Origin: Microbacterium sp. W4I20
Lineage (GTDB): Bacteria; Actinomycetota; Actinomycetes; Actinomycetales; Microbacteriaceae
Direction of reading: 5' to 3'
Length of the DNA: 64,000 nt
Assembly: GCF_030816505.1 (NCBI RefSeq)
Contig: NZ_JAUSYB010000001.1
Location: 3,596,001-3,660,000 of the forward strand
Both the position numbers and the translations under genes were made by a program. Each line of letters starts with the position of its first letter. The first letter of the stretch is position 1. Positions 55,361-63,926 of this stretch are shown here, piece by piece. Under the pieces are notes generated by a model that searched no databases, was not told where the DNA came from, and was given only the letters and a program-made list of their open reading frames with translations.

Positions 55361-55404
55361 GTTGAACTTCGTCAACTATATGCACGTCGTTGACAATCGT
55401 CAAC
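55361..55404. promoter_or_regulatory. Twin MarR-type operators before the MFS gene
   Basis: GTTGAACTTCGTCAAC (55361-55376) and GTTGACAATCGTCAAC (55389-55404) share the pattern GTTGA-N6-TCAAC and are 28 bp apart. A minus-strand TATAGT lies between them. The rest of the 281-base gap to the calY-like gene has no visible gene. Confidence 0.6.
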
Positions 55405-55583
55405 CATTTCGTCGAGATCAGATCGATACCTCCTGCGCATCTTGGAGCATGGCTCTGCGCGCAATCGTTCGTCGTCCGTTCACCCTCTCGAAGAGACTGA
55501 GGGAACCGACGCGGATGCGGCCTCCGGAGGATGGCCGGTCCCCAGAACATCCGCGCGGTGGAGATTCCTGAGGGGGAGATCGC

Positions 55584-56219
55584 ATGGCTATCAACGACAC
55601 GAGACGCAAGGTCCTCGCAGTGCTGGCAGGGGGGCTCGTGCTCGGCGTCGGCGTCGCAGTGACCCTCGCCGCCTGGAACGATTCTGAGTTCGCGACCGGC
55701 ACATTCACCGCCGGTTCGTTCAACCTCGAGGGATCGGTGGCCGGAGACGTGGACGCGAGTTACAGCGACCACAACGTCGACGACGGAGATGCCGCGGCCA
55801 CGCTCGCCTTCGATCTTCCCGCGAACATCGTCGGGAACATGTCGCCGGGTGACGTGGTCTACGAGGGCTTCTGGGTACGGCTGGCGGCCGGCACCACGAC
55901 CGGGGCCGACCTGGTCGCCGCCGGCACGACATCGAGCCCTGCAGCCACCTCCAACACCGACCACCTCGGCTACTCCATCTATGCACTCGCACCGGGCGCG
56001 ACGTGCAACGCGGCCAGCGCGGTGGGCACGCCGATCGCGACCGGAGCGACTCTCGACGCCCAGGCCGGCGTCACGACCACTCCGCTCCTGGAAGGTGCGA
56101 CGGCGACTGCTGCCGGAACCGCCGTGCAGTTGTGCTTCGCCGTGACCGCCGATGCGACCCTCGAGCAGGGACTCGCGACGACGGCGACGTGGGAGTTCAC
56201 GGCGACCTCGACGGACTGA
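55584..56219 (+). CDS. SipW-dependent-type surface protein, first copy (TasA/CalY-like)
   Basis: A 211-residue exported protein. A SipW-cognate signal is seen: basic RRK, hydrophobic AVLAGGLVLGVGVAVTLAAW and then NDSEFATGTFTAGSFNLEGS, where cleavage occurs within the conserved TFTAG region. The mature part is Ala/Thr-rich with beta-strand character. It is expected to be cut by the SipW-like peptidase two genes downstream and could form fibres or a surface layer. GGGGGAG precedes the ATG. It opens a five-gene operon. Confidence 0.82.
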   Translation: MAINDTRRKVLAVLAGGLVLGVGVAVTLAAWNDSEFATGTFTAGSFNLEGSVAGDVDASYSDHNVDDGDAAATLAFDLPANIVGNMSPGDVVYEGFWVRLAAGTTTGADLVAAGTTSSPAATSNTDHLGYSIYALAPGATCNAASAVGTPIATGATLDAQAGVTTTPLLEGATATAAGTAVQLCFAVTADATLEQGLATTATWEFTATSTD

Positions 56220-56226
56220 GTCCGTG

Positions 56227-56850
56227 ATGGACACCCGCAGAAGCGTGCGGGAGGCGAAGCGACTGCGCTCCCGCCGGATCCGTGCTGTGCTCGCGGGCGG
56301 ACTGGTGCTCGGGATCGGTGCGACGGCGACTCTTGCCGCCTGGAACGACTCCGAGTACTCCAGCGCGACCTTCACGGCCGGACGCTTCGACATCGTCGGA
56401 GCCTCGGACGGCACGACGTTCACCAGCCATGCCGCCCTCGGCACGCCGGCCGCGCTGAGCTTCGTGGCGACGCCGACGGCGATGGCTCCCGGAGCGACGA
56501 CGTACGCGCTGTTCAGCGTGCGGACGGCGAACCCGTCGATCGCGGGCACGCTGCAGTGGAACGCCATCGCACCGGGGACCACAGGGCTCGCGGCGGCACT
56601 GCGGTACGGCGTGCGCACCATCGCCGGCACGTCCTGCACCTCGACCACCTACGCGGCCGGGACGTCCGTCGTGCCGGACAGCTCTCCGCTCGCGACCAAC
56701 GGCACGGCGACCCAGGTGGTGGCAGCCAACGCAGCCTCGACGGTGAACTATTGCGTCGCGGTGACCCTGATCGCTGCCGCGGATCCGGCCGTTCAGGGAA
56801 CCTCCACCACGCTCACCTGGCAGGTGCTCGGCACCTCCTCCATCCCATGA
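56227..56850 (+). CDS. SipW-dependent-type surface protein, second copy
   Basis: A 207-residue paralogue of the preceding protein. The signal region has RRIRAVLAGGLVLGIGATA and TLAAWNDSEYSSATFTAGRF, almost the same core as in the first copy. The rest is a Thr/Ala-rich beta-type domain with two Cys (GTSCTSTTY, NYCVAVTL). It begins 7 bases after the first copy. GTG 56224 is an alternative start. Like its neighbour it should be a substrate of the SipW-like peptidase. Confidence 0.8.
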   Translation: MDTRRSVREAKRLRSRRIRAVLAGGLVLGIGATATLAAWNDSEYSSATFTAGRFDIVGASDGTTFTSHAALGTPAALSFVATPTAMAPGATTYALFSVRTANPSIAGTLQWNAIAPGTTGLAAALRYGVRTIAGTSCTSTTYAAGTSVVPDSSPLATNGTATQVVAANAASTVNYCVAVTLIAAADPAVQGTSTTLTWQVLGTSSIP

Positions 56851-56886
56851 TCGTCCGGGCCGCGCCAGCAGGATGAGGAGTTAGTG

Positions 56887-57504
56887 ATGACCGCCCCGGT
56901 GACGAGACGGAGCCTGCGCTCGCAGCTCGGCCGCACTGACGCGCCCGCATCCGAGCCCAGGCTCTCGGGACGAGCGGCTCGTTCCCGAGCGGGCAGCGTC
57001 ATCGCGGACGTGCTGCTGTGGGTCGCGGCGCTCGCCGGCGTCATCTGCATCGTCCTAGTCATCCTGGCCTTCACCGCGCAGATCACCCTGATCATGTTCC
57101 GGACCGGATCCATGTCGCCCACGATCCCGGCCGGATCGGTCGCGGTCTTGCAGCGCATCCCTGCCGACCAGATCGCCGTCGGCGACGTCGTCACGGTCGA
57201 CCGCCCCGGAGAGCTGCCCGTGACTCACCGGGTGACCTCGATCACCCCCGGTTCCGGCGCCGAGGAGCGCACCATCACCATGCGCGGTGATGCGAACGCC
57301 GGCGATGATCCGTTCCCCTACCCGGTGACCAGTGTGCGCCTCGTGCTCTTCTCGGTTCCCGGCATCGCGACTCTGATCGTGGGAATGGGTGATCCGCTGG
57401 TTCTGGGCGGGCTCACCGCGGCCGCAACCGGGCTCGTCGTCTGGGCGTTCTGGCCGCGTTCCGGCAGAAGGCGACGCGACAGGGTCGCCGGAGGTGTCAC
57501 ATGA
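56887..57504 (+). CDS. sipW: SipW-like signal peptidase I (Ser-His type)
   Basis: A 205-residue membrane peptidase. One long N-terminal membrane segment is at about 37-70. The catalytic Ser is in FRTGSMSPTIPAGS, near residue 75. The general base position reads PVTHRVTSI, with His where bacterial signal peptidases have Lys, as in SipW and ER/archaeal enzymes. A second membrane segment lies near the C-terminus. It processes the two upstream proteins and probably the 58148 product. GAGGAG lies six bases before the ATG. Confidence 0.85.
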   Translation: MTAPVTRRSLRSQLGRTDAPASEPRLSGRAARSRAGSVIADVLLWVAALAGVICIVLVILAFTAQITLIMFRTGSMSPTIPAGSVAVLQRIPADQIAVGDVVTVDRPGELPVTHRVTSITPGSGAEERTITMRGDANAGDDPFPYPVTSVRLVLFSVPGIATLIVGMGDPLVLGGLTAAATGLVVWAFWPRSGRRRRDRVAGGVT

Positions 57505-58151
57505 GACCGCGCCTGTCGCGACGGGTGGCCGCTGCCTTGGCTGCCGGGACCGCCGTCGGGATGCTCCTCGCGCCCGCCGTCGCGTGGGCTGCGCCCTCCA
57601 CGCAGGTGATTCAGGGTGATGTCCTGCGTCTGGTGTCGGTCGCGGACTGGGACGCTGCGTCCAGTCTGCTCCCGGGGGCATCGGTGCGATGGGACGTCGA
57701 GGTGAGCGCCGATGCTCCGGATCCCGGTGTGGTGCACATCGGCGTGAGCGCACGAGGATCCGCGCGGCTCATCCTCGACGTCGCGACGTGCGCGCGAGAG
57801 TGGGCTGCGACCGGTTGCCCCGGCGGTGCGACCGTGCTTCGCACCGGCTGGAGCGTTCCGCGTGACGGAGCCGAGATTCCGCTCACCCGGATCGCCGACA
57901 CGGAGACAGCCCACCTGAGGCTCGCCATCACCCTGGATCCCGCGGACGGCGCAGGCAGCACCGACCTCCGAGTGCATGCGGCGGGCGCGGGCGAGAGCGC
58001 GGTCGTCGGCCCGGATGGCGGCCTGGCGACGACCGGTCTGTCGTCGTCGACCCCGTGGGCCGCCGCGGGCGGCGCGGTGCTCGTGCTCGCGGGGGCGACC
58101 ATGGCGCTGGTGCGACTCCGGCGAGCCGACCGGAAGGCGGAGCCCTCGTGA
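57501..58151 (+). CDS. Cell-wall-anchored protein with LATTG sorting signal
   Basis: A 216-residue protein. An N-terminal signal peptide ends near VAWAAPS. A C-terminal cell-wall sorting signal has LATTG (about residue 178), a hydrophobic stretch AAAGGAVLVLAGATMALV and a basic tail RLRRADRK. LAXTG is the motif of class E sortases of high-GC Gram-positives. The middle has no recognised domain. It overlaps the sipW stop and the next start. No sortase gene is in the window. Confidence 0.78.
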   Translation: MRPRLSRRVAAALAAGTAVGMLLAPAVAWAAPSTQVIQGDVLRLVSVADWDAASSLLPGASVRWDVEVSADAPDPGVVHIGVSARGSARLILDVATCAREWAATGCPGGATVLRTGWSVPRDGAEIPLTRIADTETAHLRLAITLDPADGAGSTDLRVHAAGAGESAVVGPDGGLATTGLSSSTPWAAAGGAVLVLAGATMALVRLRRADRKAEPS

Positions 58152-58663
58152 CCGGGCGGCGCGGGCGCAGGATGCTGGCCGGAGTCGTCGGGCTCTCGGT
58201 CCTCGTCGGCGTTGTCGGGATGCCGTCGGTGCAGCCGGTCGAAGCATTGTTCACGGACCCGGAATATGCTTCGGCCACGATCCGAGCCGAGCTGAAGCCG
58301 CCCACGCTGATCAGCGTGGTGTGTGTGCGTCCGCCCGTAGGTGGGGGTTCCGTCGTGACGATTCAGTGGCGATGGCCCACGACGGTTCCCTACAGCGGCT
58401 TCACTGCCACGAACGCCCGCTGGAAGGTGGGCACCATCGACCCCTACACGATGCCGACGACGGGTCCGGTTTCCGGGGTGTACACGTCGACGATCACCAC
58501 GAGCGGTCTCGGGGCGCTGCTCGGGTCACTGCTCGGAGCCAATCTGGTGATCGACGCGCGGGCCACCACCACAACATCGTGGACATCGCTGCAGGCCTCG
58601 TCCATCACGTACAACGCACCGCTCCTCGGCGGAGATCCGACCTGCCCGATCACCAACAGGTGA
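58148..58663 (+). CDS. Small exported protein with SipW-like signal region
   Basis: A 171-residue protein with basic RRGRRML, hydrophobic AGVVGLSVLVGVVGM and then EALFTDPEYASATIRAELKP. The last segment has the same FTD...A.AT...A pattern as SipW substrates, and is followed by a domain with two Cys. It is the last gene of the surface operon. The family is not recognised. GTG overlaps the previous stop. Confidence 0.7.
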   Translation: MTGRRGRRMLAGVVGLSVLVGVVGMPSVQPVEALFTDPEYASATIRAELKPPTLISVVCVRPPVGGGSVVTIQWRWPTTVPYSGFTATNARWKVGTIDPYTMPTTGPVSGVYTSTITTSGLGALLGSLLGANLVIDARATTTTSWTSLQASSITYNAPLLGGDPTCPITNR

Positions 58664-58690
58664 CCAGCGGCCTGCTGTGAACCGGGTGAC

Positions 58691-59371
58691 TCAGTCGGCC
58701 AGTGCCAGTGCGCGGAACGCGTCGCGCTCTCTGAGCTGCTCGCGACGGCTCGCGGCGGCATCCGCGATGCGGGTCGGCGGCTGCTGGCCGGTGGTGCGGC
58801 GGTAGAGCTCGTCGATCAGGTCGGTGGCGAGGCCGATCAGCTTCGCGATCTCCCGGTCGTCGCGATCGATCCAGACGCAGCGGGGCTCATCGTGGATGGG
58901 GGAGAAGTCGACGTGCTCCTCCCAGACGAAGAGCGTGCGCTCCGCGCCGAGCACGTGCTGCTGCCACCAGATCTGGCGGAGGTAGGTGCGGGGGATACCG
59001 CGGAAGGCTTTGTTGGTGGTCTTGATCTCGGCCAGCTTCACGCGTCCGGCGGAGTCCACGGCGATGCCGTCGGGAGTGGCCAGATGACGGTGCTCCACCT
59101 CGGCGCGGAAGAGTGCGGATGACGGAAGGATGCCGTGGGTTGCGGCGACCCACGCGGCGATCTCCGGTTCACGACGACGCCCGTGGTCCGTGTAGGCGTT
59201 GCCGCCGAAGCGCGGTCCGCCGCCGAGCTTCGCGTCGGCTGCCCGGGCGATCGATTTCTCGCTGGTGAGCCCGGCGACATCGGTCGCGGTGATGCCGCGT
59301 GAGCGGGCCCGCATCCACGCCACTCGATCGCGCGAGTCCGCGACGATGCGTGCAGCGAGTTCGGGGTTCAC
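58691..59371 (-). CDS. YqaJ-type nuclease domain protein
   Basis: A 226-residue protein. The YqaJ/lambda-exonuclease-like core is seen: MRARSRGITATDVAGL near the start, the Glu in YTDHGRRREPEIAAWVAATH, the Asp in ATPDGIAVDSAGRVKLAEIK with ExK, and QIWWQQHVLG. These fit the D-ExK nuclease. The family is common in phages for recombination, but no phage genes surround it. TAGGGT six bases before the GTG suggests a leaderless transcript. Confidence 0.82.
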   Translation of the reverse strand: MNPELAARIVADSRDRVAWMRARSRGITATDVAGLTSEKSIARAADAKLGGGPRFGGNAYTDHGRRREPEIAAWVAATHGILPSSALFRAEVEHRHLATPDGIAVDSAGRVKLAEIKTTNKAFRGIPRTYLRQIWWQQHVLGAERTLFVWEEHVDFSPIHDEPRCVWIDRDDREIAKLIGLATDLIDELYRRTTGQQPPTRIADAAASRREQLRERDAFRALALAD

Positions 59372-59454
59372 TCCTCGACCCTAACCCCGTCCGCCGACGT
59401 CATCCTCCGTACACGCCGCCGAGCGGCATCGATCACTCTCAGATGGCCGGACGG

Positions 59455-60819
59455 TCAGGTGAGAGCGGGCCAGGACTCGGGGCCCGCCGAGCCCGCGGCG
59501 TAGTCCTCGAGCGGCACGTCGCCGCGGCGCCAGGCCTGCAGTATCGGCTCGACGATCCGCCAGCACTGCTCGGCCGCGTCGCCGCGCACCGCCAGCATCG
59601 GATCGCCGTCGAGCACGCCCGAGAGCACTTCGGCGTAGGCCTTGAGCGCGCCCTCGCCCAGGTCGGCGGCGAGCGTGGAGCGCTCCAGCTCGAAGGGGTC
59701 TTCGGCGGCGTTGAGGTTCAGCTCGAGCGACATGCGGTCAGGCCCGAGCGAGAAGCGCAGCACCGCGCCGTCGGACGATCCGGTCAACCCCGTGGGGATG
59801 TGCCGGACCGGGCGGAAGTGCACGACGATCTCCCGCGCCGGGTCGCCGAGGGCCTTGCCGGAGCGCAGCCGGAAGGGCACCCCCGCCCAGCGGGCGTTGC
59901 GCACCTCGAACGTCGCCTCGGCGAGCGTCTCGGTCTGGCGATCCGGGTCGACTCCCGGCTCGTCGACGTACGACGGCTTCTCGACGCCCTCGATCGCGCC
60001 CGCCGTGTACCGGGCACGGCGCGACGAGTTCGCCGGGTCACCGCCCCACACCGAGGTCGCGCGCAGCACCGCACTGGTCGCCTCGCGGAAGTCGACCTCG
60101 TCGAGGGTGGCGGGCTCCTCCATCGCGAGCACCGCGAGCACCTGGAGCAGGTGGCTCTGGATCATGTCGACGAGCGCGCCGGCCGCGTCGTAGTACCCGG
60201 CGCGGCCTTCCAGCGCCAGCGACTCGTCGTAGACGATGTCGACGGATTCGATGCTCTCCGCCGACCAGAGCGGTTCGAGGATGCGGTTCGCGAATCGGGC
60301 GCCGAGCAGATTCAGCGTGGTCGATCGACCGAGGAAGTGGTCGACGCGGAACACCTGGCTCTCCGGCACGAGCGCGGTGAGCGTCTCGTTCAGCGCGCGC
60401 GCGCTCGCTTCGTCGATGCCGAACGGCTTCTCCATCACGAGCACCGCGCCCTCGGGCAGCATGTCGGGCGTCATGGCGGTGATGGATGCGGCGGCGATCG
60501 ACGGCGGCACCGCGAAGTACAGCGCGACCTGGCCCGAGCAGTCCTTCAGCAGCGCGCTCAGGTCGTCGGCGCGGGTGATGTCGGTCTTGCGGTAGACGAC
60601 CTCGACGCGGGATGCCGCCACTTCGGCATCCATCGTCGCGAAGGACGCACGGACCACGGCCTCCAGGTCGGCATCCGTCCAGTCCTCCCGGTCGGCGCCG
60701 ATGATCCGCACCGCGCGGGACGGCTCCCGGGTCAGCAGCTGGCCCAGGGCGGGGAGGAGGAGACGGGAGGCGAGATCGCCACCGGCTCCGAAGATCACGA
60801 GGGTGGTCGGATCGGTCAT
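59455..60819 (-). CDS. zwf: Glucose-6-phosphate dehydrogenase family protein
   Basis: A 454-residue enzyme of the oxidative pentose phosphate pathway. The Rossmann motif is VIFGAGGDLASRLLLPALG. The substrate signature, usually RIDHYLGKE, reads RVDHFLGRS here, so the conserved Lys is Arg. Downstream MIQSHLLQVLAVLAMEEP is typical. The changed signature suggests an altered or secondary paralogue. A minus-strand TACGGT six bases before the ATG gives a leaderless start. It is divergent from the GH15 gene. Confidence 0.85.
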   Translation of the reverse strand: MTDPTTLVIFGAGGDLASRLLLPALGQLLTREPSRAVRIIGADREDWTDADLEAVVRASFATMDAEVAASRVEVVYRKTDITRADDLSALLKDCSGQVALYFAVPPSIAAASITAMTPDMLPEGAVLVMEKPFGIDEASARALNETLTALVPESQVFRVDHFLGRSTTLNLLGARFANRILEPLWSAESIESVDIVYDESLALEGRAGYYDAAGALVDMIQSHLLQVLAVLAMEEPATLDEVDFREATSAVLRATSVWGGDPANSSRRARYTAGAIEGVEKPSYVDEPGVDPDRQTETLAEATFEVRNARWAGVPFRLRSGKALGDPAREIVVHFRPVRHIPTGLTGSSDGAVLRFSLGPDRMSLELNLNAAEDPFELERSTLAADLGEGALKAYAEVLSGVLDGDPMLAVRGDAAEQCWRIVEPILQAWRRGDVPLEDYAAGSAGPESWPALT

Positions 60820-60870
60820 GAACCCACCGTAATCGCTCCTCCCCATAGCGGGACATGTCAGACTCGGGCG

Positions 60871-62664
60871 ATGCCCGCCCCGATCGAGGACTACGCCCTG
60901 CTCAGCGACTGCCGCACCGGAGCCCTGGTGTCGCTGGAGGGCAGCATCGACTGGCTCTGCCTTCCCCGCTTCGACTCGCCGTCGCTGTTCGGCGCGCTGT
61001 TGGGCGCACCGGTCAACGGATGCTGGAGCCTGCGTCCCGCCGATGACACCGCCGTGCCGCACCGGCACTACATCTCCGACACGTTCATCCTCGTGACCCG
61101 GTGGGAGACCGCGGGCGGCGTCGCCGAGGTGCACGAGTTCATGCCGCTGCATCCGAGGCGCACCGAGGTCGTGCGCCGGATCGTCGGGATCTCCGGGGAG
61201 GTCGACTTCGTCACCGAGCTCCGCCTGCACTTCGACTACTCCCGGCGCCTGCCCTGGGTGCGCCAGGTCGGCACGCCGGAAGAGCCGGCACTGCGCGGCT
61301 CGGCGGGGCCGGAGGCCGTGATCGTGCGCGGCGTGCGCCTCGTCGCGGAGGATCACCTGCACCGCGGGGCCTTCACGATCGCGGCGGGCGAGACCCGCGA
61401 CCTCACCCTCAGCTGGTTCCCTTCGCACGAGCACCCGCCCAAGCCGCTCGACATCGAGGAGGCCATCGCGGCGACGCGCTCGTGGTGGCAGGGTTGGGCG
61501 AGCGGGATCGAGCACGACGGCCCGCACCGCGACGAGGTCGTCCGGTCGCTGCTGGTGCTGCGGGCGCTCACCAACAAGGACACCGGGGGCATCGTCGCGG
61601 CGGCCACGACCTCGCTCCCCGAGCAGTTCGGCGGCTCGCGCAACTGGGACTACCGCTTCGTCTGGTTGCGGGATGCCGCGCTGACGCTCGAGGCACTGAT
61701 CTCGCACGGCTTCCTGGAGGAGGCGCACCACTGGCGTCGCTGGCTGCTCCGCGCTGTCGCCGGGGAGCCGAGCGAGGTGCAGATCATGTACGGCATCGCG
61801 GGCGAGCGCGACCTGCTCGAGCGTGAGCTGACGAGCCTGCCCGGCTATGAGGGCGCGGCACCCGTGCGCATCGGGAACGGCGCCGTCGACCAGTACCAGG
61901 GCGACGTGATCGGCGAGGTGCTGGTCGCGCTGGAGGCGGCGCGCATCGCGTGCCTCGAGGAGGGCGACTTCTCCTGGCCGCTGCAGCGCGCGCTCATCGA
62001 GCAGGTCATCGCCTCGATCGACCGCCCGGACAACGGCATCTGGGAGATCCGGGGCGAGCCGCAGTGGTTCACCCACTCCCGGGTCATGATGTGGGCGGCG
62101 GTCGACCGCGGGGTGCGTGCCGTGCGGGAGCACGGTCTCGCCGGAGACGCCGACCGATGGGAGACCGTCCGCGACCGGCTGCGCGCTGAGATCGACGAGC
62201 GCGGCGTGGATCCGGACGGCGGCTACTTCACCCAGCACTACGGCTCGACCGAGGTCGACGCGTCGCTGCTGGTGCTGCCGCAGGTCGGCTACTGCGCCCC
62301 CGACGATCCCCGGATGCTGCGCACGGTCGAGCAGATGGAGCGGATGCTGCTCCGTGACGGCTTCCTGCTGCGATACCGCACGGAGTCCGGCGTCGACGGA
62401 CTCGCCGGCGACGAGCATCCGTTCATCGCCTGCAGCTTCTGGCTCGTCGAGCAGTACGCGGCGACCGGTCGCAGCGACGAGGCCCGCGATCTGATGGCAC
62501 GACTGCTCGCGATGACCAACGACCTCGGGCTCTTGTCCGAGGAGTACGACGTCGGGAACGACCGCCAGGCGGGGAACACCCCGCAGGCGCTCTCGCATCT
62601 CAGTCTCATCCGCGCGGCGGACGCCCTCGCCGGGCACAGGGGCCGCGCCGCCGACCGCCGGTGA
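60871..62664 (+). CDS. GH15-family glycoside hydrolase (glucoamylase/trehalase-like)
   Basis: A 597-residue cytosolic protein. An N-terminal beta domain (PIEDYALLSDCRTGALVSLE, SIDWLCLPRFDSPSLFGALL) is followed by the alpha/alpha barrel: NWDYRFVWLRDAALTLEALI with the first catalytic region, and EEYDVGNDRQAGNTPQALSH with the second. Actinobacterial relatives include trehalases and glucan hydrolases. CAGACT (60859-60864) lies six bases before the ATG. The divergent zwf would use the glucose released once phosphorylated. Confidence 0.88.
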   Translation: MPAPIEDYALLSDCRTGALVSLEGSIDWLCLPRFDSPSLFGALLGAPVNGCWSLRPADDTAVPHRHYISDTFILVTRWETAGGVAEVHEFMPLHPRRTEVVRRIVGISGEVDFVTELRLHFDYSRRLPWVRQVGTPEEPALRGSAGPEAVIVRGVRLVAEDHLHRGAFTIAAGETRDLTLSWFPSHEHPPKPLDIEEAIAATRSWWQGWASGIEHDGPHRDEVVRSLLVLRALTNKDTGGIVAAATTSLPEQFGGSRNWDYRFVWLRDAALTLEALISHGFLEEAHHWRRWLLRAVAGEPSEVQIMYGIAGERDLLERELTSLPGYEGAAPVRIGNGAVDQYQGDVIGEVLVALEAARIACLEEGDFSWPLQRALIEQVIASIDRPDNGIWEIRGEPQWFTHSRVMMWAAVDRGVRAVREHGLAGDADRWETVRDRLRAEIDERGVDPDGGYFTQHYGSTEVDASLLVLPQVGYCAPDDPRMLRTVEQMERMLLRDGFLLRYRTESGVDGLAGDEHPFIACSFWLVEQYAATGRSDEARDLMARLLAMTNDLGLLSEEYDVGNDRQAGNTPQALSHLSLIRAADALAGHRGRAADRR

Positions 62665-62706
62665 TCCCCTCGGCGCCACGATTTGGGGCCTGGCGGTGGG
62701 GTGAGG

Positions 62707-62841
62707 TAGCCTTGTCGTAACCGAAGACCGCTGGTCATCGTCGTGCGCGCAAGTGCGAGGCGATCGAAGCTCTGCACAGCAGGGGCCCGCGCAGGACACG
62801 AACTTCTCGAAGCTCCGTGCGCTTGCGCCGGAGCTTCTTTC
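62707..62841 (+). promoter_or_regulatory. rplJ-rplL promoter and L10-type leader with attenuator hairpin
   Basis: TAGCCT (62707-62712) is the probable -10. The 200-base leader contains a hairpin, GAAGCTCCG (62809-62817) with CGGAGCTTC (62829-62837), followed by TTTCTTTTG, like an intrinsic attenuator. The L10-L12 complex commonly binds such leaders to stop its own synthesis. Nothing else is seen in the 244-base gap. Confidence 0.6.
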
Positions 62842-62908
62842 TTTTGCAGGGGGTCCGAGGTCGGCGCCCCACCACCGTGCGGCGCCTCGTACACACCAAG
62901 GAGTGACC

Positions 62909-63397
62909 ATGGCGCAGAAGGATGCATCGGTCGCCGAGCTCACGAAGTCATTCGAGAACTCGAACGCCGTCCTGCTGACCGAGTACCGCGGTCTGACGGT
63001 TGCCCAGCTCAAGGAGCTGCGCAACAGCATCCGTCAGAATGCCGAGTACGCCGTGGTGAAGAACACGCTGACCAAGATCGCCGCCAACAAGGCCGGGATC
63101 ACCACGCTGGACGACGACCTCAAGGGTCCGTCGGCCGTCGCGTTCGTGCATGGCGACTTCGTCGCCACTGCCAAGGCTCTGAGTGACTTCGCCAAGGCCA
63201 ACCCGCTTCTCGTGATCAAGTCCGGCGTCTTCGAGGGCAACGCCCTCTCCGCCGACGAGGTCAGCAAGTACGCCGCGCTGGAGAGCCGTGAGGTTCTGCT
63301 GGCGAAGGCTGCGGGCATGATGAAGGCGACGATGGGCAAGGCTGCCGCCACCATCGACGCGCTTCGCGAAAAGCTGGAGACCGCTGAGGCCGCGTAA
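62909..63397 (+). CDS. rplJ: 50S ribosomal protein L10
   Basis: A 162-residue L10, base of the L12 stalk. It has MAQKDASVAELTKSF, TEYRGLTVAQLKELRNSIRQ and KNTLTKIAANKAG, the rRNA-binding part, and a C-terminal helix MMKATMGKAAATIDALREK for L12 dimers. AAGGAG precedes the ATG. rplL follows after 48 bases. Confidence 0.98.
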   Translation: MAQKDASVAELTKSFENSNAVLLTEYRGLTVAQLKELRNSIRQNAEYAVVKNTLTKIAANKAGITTLDDDLKGPSAVAFVHGDFVATAKALSDFAKANPLLVIKSGVFEGNALSADEVSKYAALESREVLLAKAAGMMKATMGKAAATIDALREKLETAEAA

Positions 63398-63445
63398 GCG
63401 TCCGGCGATCTTTTTCACAAAACCCCATCTATTAGGAGATACATC

Positions 63446-63823
63446 ATGGCGAAGCTTTCCACTGAGGAGCTGCTCGAGCAGTTCGCTGGCCTGACCCTCG
63501 TCGAGCTCAACGACTTCGTGAAGGCGTTCGAGGAGAAGTTCGAGGTCACCGCTGCTGCACCCGTCGCCGTTGCCGGCGCAGGTGGCGGCGCTGCTGAAGA
63601 GGTCGAGGAGAAGGATTCCTTCGACGTCGTCCTCGAGGCTGCCGGAGACAAGAAGATCCAGGTCATCAAGACCGTTCGCGAGCTCACCTCGCTCGGTCTC
63701 GGCGAGGCCAAGGCCGTCGTCGACGGTGCTCCCAAGGCTGTGCTCGAGGGCGCGACCAAGGAAGCAGCCGAGAAGGCCAAGGAAGCCCTCGAGGCTGCCG
63801 GCGCGACCGTCACCCTCAAGTAA
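63446..63823 (+). CDS. rplL: 50S ribosomal protein L7/L12
   Basis: A 125-residue L12. The N-terminal dimerisation domain has [20 protein letters not shown], a hinge rich in Ala/Gly follows ([15 protein letters not shown]), and the C-terminal factor-binding domain has [29 protein letters not shown] precedes the ATG. Two terminator-type hairpins follow. Confidence 0.98.
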   Translation: MAKLSTEELLEQFAGLTLVELNDFVKAFEEKFEVTAAAPVAVAGAGGGAAEEVEEKDSFDVVLEAAGDKKIQVIKTVRELTSLGLGEAKAVVDGAPKAVLEGATKEAAEKAKEALEAAGATVTLK

Positions 63824-63829
63824 TCCGGT

Positions 63830-63904
63830 CCGGGACGAGGCGCACGGCGTCTCGTCCCGGCGGATCACGCTTCATCGAAGGCCCCGGGTCCGCCCGGGGC
63901 CTTC
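63830..63904 (+). terminator. rplL: Two hairpins ending the rplJL operon
   Basis: The first has CCGGGACGAG (63830-63839) with CTCGTCCCGG (63851-63860). The second has GAAGGCCCCGGG (63877-63888) with CCCGGGGCCTTC (63893-63904) around TCCG. The second faces the convergent LacI-type gene and can serve both. Confidence 0.8.
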
Positions 63905-63926
63905 GTGCGTCCCCGGTGCGGGAAGG

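Noticed and set aside
56752-56850. A frameshift between the two SipW-type paralogues
   Set aside because: Each has its own signal region, start and stop, with a short gap between them; both are complete.
60820-63030. Long open frame upstream of zwf on the minus strand
   Set aside because: It is antisense to the GH15 gene and rplJ leader and has no recognisable domain. The zwf start at 60819 has a proper -10 and conserved N-terminus.
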